Notes under the pieces: model-generated
Seen by the model: the letters and a program-made list of their open reading frames with translations, nothing else
Database searches by the model: none
Told to the model about the DNA's origin: nothing
In this document: positions 52,147-58,022 of the stretch, piece after piece
Layout: the number at the start of each line of letters is the position of its first letter
Position numbering within the stretch: position 1 is the first letter of the stretch
Assembly (NCBI RefSeq): GCF_024722015.1
Contig: NZ_JANQBD010000031.1
Location: forward strand, 1 to 64,000
Source: Paenibacillus radicis (ex Xue et al. 2023)
Lineage (GTDB): Bacteria; Bacillota; Bacilli; Paenibacillales; NBRC-103111
Direction: 5' to 3'
DNA length: 64,000 nt
Made by a program: the position numbers and the translations under genes

Positions 52147-52587
52147 ATGCGAATCGATAATTATTTGAATTTAACCCGTTTTCCAGCACAAATCTCCTTG
52201 ACACTCGACCGTACCGCAAGCTTCCGGGAAGTGAGGCATTCCCATCCGGGACTTGAAATTATTTATGTTCATGAAGGATGTGGCCATGTTGTACTAAATC
52301 AACAAAGGTACATTATCCAACCGGGAACTCTTTTGTATTACAAGCCCTATCAGCAGCACCAGGTACAAATGAACATTGATGCCGAGAACCCTTACATCCG
52401 TTCCATGTTTTTATTCGAGCCTGCCCTGCTGTGGGATTACTATTTCTCAGGTGTAGCCACGAGGTTCGGACAACGATCCAACGCGTCTTACAACATGGAA
52501 GAAAACACTCTGGTTCTGATTCAAATTCTACATTATCTCCAACAAGTGTATGAGCATAGCAACCGCCGTTTGTACCTTCAAAGCTAA
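52147..52587 (+). pseudogene. AraC family regulator, truncated (cupin part only)
   Basis: 146 residues corresponding to the sugar-sensing cupin half of an AraC regulator (FREVRHSHPGLEIIYVHEGCGHVVLN, YIIQPGTLLYYKPYQQHQ). The frame stops after RRLYLQS, just where the linker to the DNA-binding helix-turn-helix should start; no such domain is found downstream. The dispersed repeat (copy B) begins about 45 bases later, so insertion or deletion at that point may have removed the rest. ATG 52147 follows GGGGG. A stand-alone cupin protein is a less likely alternative. Confidence 0.75.
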
Positions 52588-52630
52588 TGCGGTGGCGTGT
52601 CTTCATCCCCCTAGCTGCAAATCACTCTCT

Positions 52631-52822
52631 TAAGGAAGTGAGGTACGCTATTTCATCGTTTTAACGTTAATATTCAACTAAAACGGAACTAGGATCTCTT
52701 ATTTGCTTAAAATATGGCATTTCTGTCTATTAAAGTCGGAATAACGCATCGTAGTTCCGCGACTTCATGAAATCGGATAGATTTTCAATCAATAGAGGCT
52801 TGATGTTCCGTCAGTCAGCGTG
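52631..52822 (+). repeat. Dispersed intergenic repeat, copy B
   Basis: Three motifs of about 21 bp: GGAAGTGAGGTACGCTATTT (52634-52653), CGGAACTAGGATCTCTTATT (52684-52703) and, reversed, AATAACGCATCGTAGTTCCG (52740-52759). Motifs two and three form an inverted repeat. Followed by CTTCATGAAAT and TTCCGTCAGTCAG. The same order and spacing are seen in copy A (38430-38625) on the opposite strand. Confidence 0.8.
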
Positions 52823-52935
52823 ATTCAAAGGGTTGGCTATCCGTACCGGATCGATGACCCGTGTGCTCATCGAAATCCATTGCCTCGATACGTTCGAGTC
52901 CGTACCTCTACCTTCTAAAACTCTGGTGTCAAAAA

Positions 52936-53384
52936 ACGTCCCAGGGGGGGATGCTCTCCCGTAGGGCGAGACTTCGCGCAGCCATCGGAACTAAGATGGC
53001 TACAGGCTTCGACGTCCCCCCTCGTCGGGGGTTCTCATCAGCCTCCTGAAACGAAAAAAAGCCACTAGTGGTTTTTGACTTACGTCCCAGGAGGGATGCT
53101 CTCCCGTAGGGCGAGACTTCGCGCAGCCATCGGAACTAAGATGGCTACGGGTTTCGACGTCCCCCCTCGTCAGGGGTTCTCATCAGCCTCCTAAAACGCA
53201 AAAAAGCCACTAGTGGCTTTTGACTTACGTCCCAGGAGGGATACTCGCCCTACGGGCGAGACTTCGCGTATCCATCGAACTAAGATGGCTACGGGCTTCG
53301 ACGCCCCCCCCTCGTCGGGCGTTCTCATCAACCTCCTGAAACGCAAAAAAGCCACTAGTGGCTTTTGACTTACGTCCCAGGAGG
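52936..53384. repeat. Three tandem 145-bp structured repeats plus a partial fourth
   Basis: Units start with ACGTCCCAGGAGG-like sequence at 52936, 53082 and 53227, with a 13-base remnant at 53372. Each unit has an outer stem (AGGAGG..CCTCCT), an inner stem around CTCxCCC-GGGCGAG, a stem CCATC-GATGG, a C-run/G-run stem, and ends with the palindrome GCCACTAGTGGC between A6 and T5, which can act as a terminator in both directions. Unit 3 carries base changes that restore pairing in the CTCGCCC/GGGCGAG stem. No reading frame or CRISPR-like spacer pattern. Could be tandem non-coding RNA units; family not recognised. Confidence 0.85.
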
Positions 53385-53499
53385 ACGTATATATCTCCTA
53401 AAAAACGTTGATGTATCAATATTTTACCTACACCTTGTGTAAAATATGTGTAAAACGATTTTTATAAGATAAATTGTGTTAATTAACAAAATATAAAGG

Positions 53500-53525
53500 G
53501 CCCTCTATCCATAGAGACAGAGGGC
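53500..53525 (-). terminator. Possible terminator at the end of the prophage genes
   Basis: GCCCTCT / AGAGGGC stem with an inner CTCTAT/ATAGAG alternative, followed on the minus strand by CCTTTATATTTTG. It lies 50 bases after the last minus-strand prophage gene. Confidence 0.5.
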
Positions 53526-53575
53526 TACATTTTATAAACCATCGGGGTTTTCAACTTTTATAATGACCATAAACG

Positions 53576-53833
53576 TTAGTTTGATCCATATGCTTTCCAT
53601 CCATTATTCACTATTGGCTTTCTCTCCTCTGCTTCGAGCAGTTCCATCTTTTCAGGGTCGATCGGAGACCAAATTATATATCGTTCTCTATTCAGTTCCT
53701 CTAGGACCTCAAGTATCTTACCTCGGTTACGTCCTGTCTTAATGGTTAGCTCATGGATGGTAGGTAGCCGCCAGCGGCCACGAAGGTAATTATGGATAAT
53801 ACGAAGCACTTTGCGTTCAATATCCTGTAGCAT
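53576..53833 (-). CDS. Small winged-helix DNA-binding protein
   Basis: 85 residues. MLQDIERKVLRIIHNYLRGRWRLPTIHELTIKTG, then a recognition helix (RNRGKILEVLEELNRERYI) and a wing, resembling the N-terminal domain of LexA or other small phage wHTH regulators. No catalytic or dimer part. ATG 53833 lies 17 bases inside the end of the yolD-like gene, so translation is coupled. Likely a prophage regulator; target unknown. Confidence 0.65.
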   Translation of the reverse strand: MLQDIERKVLRIIHNYLRGRWRLPTIHELTIKTGRNRGKILEVLEELNRERYIIWSPIDPEKMELLEAEERKPIVNNGWKAYGSN

Positions 53834-54164
53834 CTAAGTCCACCTGCAATACATCAGCAAATTGAAACACTTCCCATGAAGGCCCTTGTTCTACCTTTAT
53901 TAGTTGGTATCGTGGATCTATGCTTGTTACAATTCCAGCTATCTCTAGATTACCGTTTTCCCTAAAAAGTTTAATCCTAGTCTGGATCACATTAGACATA
54001 GAAGCTCTTAGCCTCCCGTATAGCTCTTGCTGCTCCTTCTCAGTTAATTCGGGTTTCTTCATTTTGTCATTATGCCGGTTAATGATGTTGATTCGGTCCT
54101 TATGCTCCGGCAGCATCATGCGGTTGCTCTCCCATAGGCCATTTCCTTCAAGCTTTTTTCTCAT
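53817..54164 (-). CDS. YolD-like protein
   Basis: 115 residues with the YolD signature GNGLWESNRMMLPEHKDRI at the N-terminus and the strand-rich end GIVTSIDPRYQLIKVEQ..FADVLQVDLD. YolD proteins usually pair with UvrX/DinP-type lesion-bypass polymerases in prophages such as SPbeta and are linked to DNA-damage response. Here no polymerase is adjacent; the upstream gene encodes an unrelated 123-aa protein. Start ATG 54164 has GAGGGTG upstream; ATG 54182 overlapping the previous stop (ATGA) is possible. Confidence 0.82.
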   Translation of the reverse strand: MRKKLEGNGLWESNRMMLPEHKDRINIINRHNDKMKKPELTEKEQQELYGRLRASMSNVIQTRIKLFRENGNLEIAGIVTSIDPRYQLIKVEQGPSWEVFQFADVLQVDLDATGY

Positions 54165-54178
54165 TTCAAATTTCACCC

Positions 54179-54550
54179 TCATTCTGATAATGTAATTCCC
54201 CAGTACTGACTTCCTTTTTCTAGTAGCTCCGTTCTTACCTTCTCCCACTGTAATAGCAAACTGTGATCGTATCCGCGGCACTTGAATTTTGCCTGTATGC
54301 CTTCTGCTGTACGTACTTCTTCTATAATTTTGATACCGCGTTTTTGCAGTTCCGCCTTCAGCTCTATTAGTTCTGTGTGGGCGGTGCCTTGCGCCTTGCT
54401 GAGACTAAGGGCATATAAGCTATTCAGCTTTAAATTAACTTGATTCATCCTATCAATATCCCTTTGAAGCACATCAAGCATGACAGGCAATATAACCCCC
54501 ATTTTGACAGAAAGGAGCTCTCCAGGAGTAAGCAATGTCGCTCTGTTCAT
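54179..54550 (-). CDS. Hypothetical protein paired with the YolD-like gene
   Basis: 123 residues, largely helical: an N-terminal hydrophobic stretch (KMGVILPVMLDVLQRDIDRM), a middle helix and a C-terminal part with KFKCRGYDHSLLLQWEKVR. Family not recognised with certainty; similar small genes sit next to yolD in Paenibacillus prophages as far as memory goes. ATG 54550 follows AGAGGTG. It begins the three-gene minus-strand unit (this, YolD-like, wHTH). Confidence 0.7.
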   Translation of the reverse strand: MNRATLLTPGELLSVKMGVILPVMLDVLQRDIDRMNQVNLKLNSLYALSLSKAQGTAHTELIELKAELQKRGIKIIEEVRTAEGIQAKFKCRGYDHSLLLQWEKVRTELLEKGSQYWGITLSE

Positions 54551-54670
54551 AAATGGACACCTCTAAAATAGGAACTAATGTTCTCATTTTATACGAACAT
54601 AACACGAACATGCAAGTGATCATAATTAAATGTTTCCTAGTTATTTGGAATAGCAGTATTAATCGCGCAG

Positions 54671-54770
54671 TGTTATAATGGGCATATATTAAAACAGTAG
54701 AGGCCGGAAGCACCGACCTAAGCAGACCGTATAACGGTTCTGTTTATCGTGCTTCCGGCCTCTTTGTATT
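54671..54770 (+). ncRNA. Candidate small RNA or leader with long terminator hairpin
   Basis: An extended -10 promoter (TGTTATAAT, 54671-54679) is followed at once by a perfect 15-bp stem AGAGGCCGGAAGCAC (54699-54713) / GTGCTTCCGGCCTCT (54749-54763) with an inner hairpin (CAGACCGTATAACGGTTCTG-like) and the T-rich tail TTGTATTTTC. This would give an RNA of about 85 bases, or a leader attenuating the 62-aa gene that starts 23 bases later. Confidence 0.45.
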
Positions 54771-54792
54771 TTCTAAGAAGGAGCGTGTTGGT

Positions 54793-54981
54793 GTGAATAT
54801 TTTTGAAATAATTGCTAAAGGAACGCATGTGGGACTACTAATGTCTAGCGGAGAAATGATTACAGGTGAGTTTTCATGCTGGGTCAAAGAATTTGGATCT
54901 ATCATAATCACGCTGCCATGTGAGACTGGATTTGTGCAGTTGGATATTTATAAGATCAATTTGTTCTGGGAAGTAGTATAA
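54793..54981 (+). CDS. Small hypothetical protein (62 aa)
   Basis: Sequence starts MNIFEIIAKGTHVGLLMSSG and ends NLFWEVV; beta-rich with two cysteines, resembling an Hfq/Sm-like or SH3-like small barrel by eye, but no family is claimed. Start GTG 54793 has AAGGAG nine bases upstream. It lies opposite in direction to its prophage neighbours, behind the candidate leader and before a clean terminator, so it is likely an independently expressed prophage cargo gene. Confidence 0.6.
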   Translation: MNIFEIIAKGTHVGLLMSSGEMITGEFSCWVKEFGSIIITLPCETGFVQLDIYKINLFWEVV

Positions 54982-54986
54982 GACTT

Positions 54987-55026
54987 CAAAAAAGCCCTCA
55001 ATCCTTACGGAAAGAGGGCTTTGACT
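54987..55026. terminator. Bidirectional terminator
   Basis: AAAGCCCTC (54991-54999) / GAGGGCTTT (55014-55022), with A-run and T-run on both sides; serves the plus-strand small gene and the convergent FN3-protein gene. Confidence 0.85.
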
Positions 55027-55027
55027 A

Positions 55028-56050
55028 TTATGGAGCTGGCGTATATTCACTTACTTCAAACGTCTCAATTTTATCAAAAGCAATGTAATCCTTACGAGTT
55101 AGGAAATTAGCTTTGTTGAATGATTTATTGATTGTGTAGACTTCCGATCCAGTACCAGCAGCCCTACCATTGTACCAGGTAATGAAGTTATTTACTTCGC
55201 TCATAGGAAGGTCGTACTCTTTCTCAAGCCCGCTTACTAGGGTGATAACAAGTAGGGCTTTATTGCCTGTAGGAGGCGTTACTGTTCCCTGCGGTGTAGC
55301 GGATGCTTCGTTTGAATTTCCACTTTCGCCTCCAGTACCAACTGCTGTGACAACGTAGTAGTATTTAGTTCCGTTTGTAACATTTGCGTCAGTATATGTT
55401 GTTCCAGTGACGTTAGATGCGATAGTTGAATACGGTCCCCCTGGAGTTGTTGAACGTTTAATATTGTAGCCCGTTGATCCAGTAATTGCAGTCCAGGTGA
55501 GGGTGACTTGGGAGTTACCAGCAGTGGCTATTAAATTTGTTGGAATTGGTGTAGCTGGCACCCCATCTATAACCTGAATTTCGTAAACTTTTAAATTAGT
55601 TCCTAGAAGCATAACTCCTGTAGAACCCCTAAAATTCACTCCCTTTGTTCCCCCACTAATCCCACTTTCAGAAAATGTAGCATATATTGTTTGCTTCGAA
55701 TTAGAGACGTTAAATTCAATTCTTTCTTTGTCTGATCCATCAGTGCTTTGGTTAATGACACTATAGACATTCAGGACACTTCCTTCAATCGAGGTTGATT
55801 CTGCTGTAATTATTACTGTAAATGTCGCTTTTGCAGGAATTAAACTGTAGCATGCTTCTTGAGATGATAAGCTTCCATGGGTAGAGAATGTATTTAAATC
55901 ATTATCAATTGACAATGATTTATTAGTGGCAGTTACGAGATTAGAATAGCAACCTCCTTGAGATAATGAGTAGCTTTGCGCTGATACAGATATTACTCCA
56001 TTCGCCATAATGAATAAACAGACTAGTAATAAAACAAAAATTCTTCTCAA
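55028..56050 (-). CDS. Secreted protein with one FN3 domain, prophage cargo
   Basis: Signal peptide (RRIFVLLLVCLFIMANGVISVSA), a beta-rich domain with two cysteine-containing segments (about 30-165), one FN3 domain (about 170-255; QVTLTWTAITGSTGYNIKRS, KYYYVVTAVG) and a C-terminal region of about 80 residues of unknown fold. Start TTG 56050 is chosen because GGGAGAG lies six bases upstream; the open frame begins at 56074. The FN3 closely resembles those of the host pectinases. Function unknown; placed after the lysis genes, typical for lysogenic conversion cargo. Confidence 0.7.
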   Translation of the reverse strand: MRRIFVLLLVCLFIMANGVISVSAQSYSLSQGGCYSNLVTATNKSLSIDNDLNTFSTHGSLSSQEACYSLIPAKATFTVIITAESTSIEGSVLNVYSVINQSTDGSDKERIEFNVSNSKQTIYATFSESGISGGTKGVNFRGSTGVMLLGTNLKVYEIQVIDGVPATPIPTNLIATAGNSQVTLTWTAITGSTGYNIKRSTTPGGPYSTIASNVTGTTYTDANVTNGTKYYYVVTAVGTGGESGNSNEASATPQGTVTPPTGNKALLVITLVSGLEKEYDLPMSEVNNFITWYNGRAAGTGSEVYTINKSFNKANFLTRKDYIAFDKIETFEVSEYTPAP

Positions 56051-56186
56051 ACAAATCTCTCCCTTATTTTCCAAATTATAATCTATTTTGCAAATAACAG
56101 ATTATAATATATTTCATGGAATGTCTAAACATTTTAACCCAAATAATGTAATTAAAGTAATGAATTGAGTCTTTTTTCGTAAACAA

Positions 56187-56222
56187 AAGGAAAAGCCCTC
56201 AATCCCGAAACTATGAGGGGCT
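56187..56222 (-). terminator. Terminator after the endolysin gene
   Basis: On the minus strand AGCCCCTCA / TGAGGGCT with a one-base bulge, followed by TTTTCCTTTTG. Confidence 0.75.
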
Positions 56223-56225
56223 GAT

Positions 56226-56245
56226 ATTCCCAAGCGCTTGGGAAT
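56226..56245. repeat. Perfect 20-bp palindrome
   Basis: ATTCCCAAGCGCTTGGGAAT is fully self-complementary, lies directly beside the endolysin terminator and has no T-run. It could be a repressor site or a phage processing signal. Confidence 0.6.
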
Positions 56246-56268
56246 TTGCTAAGGATAACTTTCCTTAC

Positions 56269-56886
56269 CTATTCTACCTGCTGTCTGGATGCCTTGCGTA
56301 ACTCATTTGCCAACCAGTGCAAATAATCCTTATGTTCCTGATCCTTCGTCTCTATCCATGCTGGGCTAATCCACGTATTTATTATGGTTTCTGCTACCCC
56401 TTTGTCAAGCATTGGTTCATCCACCTCCTTATCGTATTGATTCAGCTCAAAACTCGAAATGAAACTGTTCAGCTTTTGTGCATACACCGGATCGGTAGCA
56501 TATCCGCACAAGTATAATGCATTCGTTTGCTCCTGCGCCGTTAGCGCGTCTCGTACACGTTCATAACGACTCCACTGGAATAAGATATCCTGGTCCCTGA
56601 AACAATCCTCTATACAATCGTAAGCCCTCCAGTTAGCTTGTACGCCATCAACGCGAACCCCGTCATACACTTCCCACGTCTTTGTACTTACACTTGCACC
56701 CTTCCAGAAACCATTTGGTTGCCCGCTGCCTACCTTGTAACCGACAAGATTATTCCAAGTGTGCAAGACGCAGCCTGTTTCCAGCATCGCCTGTGAAATC
56801 CGGACTGAGGGGAGAATTGGAGAACCCTCCCTGCGCAACTGAACGGCAATAGGCGCTATAACGGCTATAAACTCTTGTCGTGTCAT
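56269..56886 (-). CDS. Phage endolysin, glucosaminidase domain
   Basis: Degrades host peptidoglycan at lysis. 205 residues; the FlgJ/LytG-type glucosaminidase domain has the catalytic glutamate in SQAMLETGC, then NNLVGYK, WRAYDCIEDCFRDQDILF and CGYATDPVYAQKLNSFI. The last about 50 residues (from DEPMLDKGVAETIINTWI) may be a wall-binding or spacer region. ATG 56886 overlaps the holin stop as TAATG, so the two are translationally coupled. Confidence 0.88.
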   Translation of the reverse strand: MTRQEFIAVIAPIAVQLRREGSPILPSVRISQAMLETGCVLHTWNNLVGYKVGSGQPNGFWKGASVSTKTWEVYDGVRVDGVQANWRAYDCIEDCFRDQDILFQWSRYERVRDALTAQEQTNALYLCGYATDPVYAQKLNSFISSFELNQYDKEVDEPMLDKGVAETIINTWISPAWIETKDQEHKDYLHWLANELRKASRQQVE

Positions 56887-57341
56887 TATTTACTCTCTCC
56901 CTTTTGTTGCAGCTGCTTCAAGAAATTAGTTAAAGCTGGCGGAAGCGGAACGCCCAAAGGCCCAAGATTCTCCACCACTGACAACCCTTCGCGGCCAGCG
57001 TAGAAGTAAAGCGCCAGTGTTCGGAATATCGGTGCCTCTGCCCCCATAAATTGATCCAATAGGACAGCCAGAGCGATAACGCCAAGGACAACCGCCTTAC
57101 GGATTCCGCCCCAAAACATCACCTCACTGTTTACCGTCCTTGTCCTGATCGCTCCCAGTAGGCCGCTTATGTAATCAGCTATCATAAGGTAAACCATTAC
57201 CTTAAGTGCTGTATCCCATCCGCCCAGGTAATCCGTTGCAATGAATCCAATGAAGGCAGCAGCGCTACCGATTACTGCCTCCCCTTTGCTTTGCCCTATT
57301 GCCGATGTTGCAAGTAATGTACCAATTTCTTTTGTTGTCAT
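56886..57341 (-). CDS. Phage holin family protein (TcdE/phi-105-like type)
   Basis: Makes the membrane lesion that releases the endolysin. 151 residues with three to four hydrophobic segments (IGSAAAFIGFIATDYLGGW, VMVYLMIADYISGLLGAI, VLGVIALAVLLDQFM). The motif MIADYISGLLGA and the GREGLSVVENLGPLGVPLPPAL ending are hallmarks of the holin-4 family. ATG 57341 with a GGGGTGTC-type ribosome site. Confidence 0.9.
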   Translation of the reverse strand: MTTKEIGTLLATSAIGQSKGEAVIGSAAAFIGFIATDYLGGWDTALKVMVYLMIADYISGLLGAIRTRTVNSEVMFWGGIRKAVVLGVIALAVLLDQFMGAEAPIFRTLALYFYAGREGLSVVENLGPLGVPLPPALTNFLKQLQQKGESK

Positions 57342-57424
57342 TTGACACCCCTCTCTGCCCTTTTGGACATAAAAATAGCACCGATAGATTCGGAGCGAAA
57401 CCCGTACATATGTTTGTCGTAATA

Positions 57425-57433
57425 TGATATAAT
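57425..57433 (+). promoter_or_regulatory. Extended -10 promoter
   Basis: TGATATAAT, 29 bases before the ATG of the stalk-domain gene; no clear -35 is visible. Confidence 0.5.
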
Positions 57434-57461
57434 TCCAGTAAAACCCATAGGAGGTTTGATA

Positions 57462-58022
57462 ATGAAAAAGCTAATTATCGGCTTGTCCATCGGGATGATG
57501 CTTGGATCAACTGCTACAGCAATTGCAGCTACCAGTGAGACAGTACAAGCTACTTTTGCAAAGTTCGCTTTTAAGGTAAACGGCCAAGAAAAAGAACTAA
57601 AAACGGCTCCACTCGTTGTTGATGGAACATCTTATTTACCTGTTAGGGAAGTGGCCGGACTGTTGGGATATGATTTGAAATACGATGACACAACAAGAAC
57701 GATAGACTTAAAAAACACTCCAGAAAGGGTTGTGAATAAAATGACTACCGCTTCTAAAATAAATACTGCTGAATGGACCTCACTAACCTCATTGAGTGAT
57801 GATTATGGGTATCAGTTAGAATTTAATGCTTCAAACGTTACTATTCTTAAAAAGGCAGATAAAGTATACCTAAAATTAATTTTGCCCAAGTCAGATGTCA
57901 GAGGTGAAGTTCAACTCGATCTTTTATTCCCAGAGAATACTAAAGTTACGCTCAATCTATTAGATGATGGCGGCATTTATATTAGAAACACAGATTTAAA
58001 ATCTCATGGCATACTTCCTTAG
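57462..58022 (+). CDS. Secreted protein with copper amine oxidase N-terminal (stalk) domain
   Basis: Signal peptide (MKKLIIGLSIGMMLGSTATAIA), then the stalk repeat pattern ATFAKFAFKVNGQEKELKTA..VVDGTSYLPVREVAGLLGYDL, which in this phylum is a cell-surface module and not an oxidase; no copper site is present. A C-terminal region of about 95 residues is of unknown fold. 186 aa from ATG 57462, seven bases after AGGAGG; the frame is open from 57456. Read against the phage genes between the tail and lysis blocks, with its own promoter: likely cargo. Its end overlaps the tail gene end by four bases. Confidence 0.82.
   Translation: MKKLIIGLSIGMMLGSTATAIAATSETVQATFAKFAFKVNGQEKELKTAPLVVDGTSYLPVREVAGLLGYDLKYDDTTRTIDLKNTPERVVNKMTTASKINTAEWTSLTSLSDDYGYQLEFNASNVTILKKADKVYLKLILPKSDVRGEVQLDLLFPENTKVTLNLLDDGGIYIRNTDLKSHGILP

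Noticed and set aside
52936..53384. CRISPR array
   Set aside because: The unit is 145 bp and repeated along its full length without unique spacers, and there are no cas genes nearby.
57462..58022. Copper amine oxidase enzyme
   Set aside because: Only the non-catalytic stalk-type module is present; no catalytic domain, topaquinone site or copper histidines.
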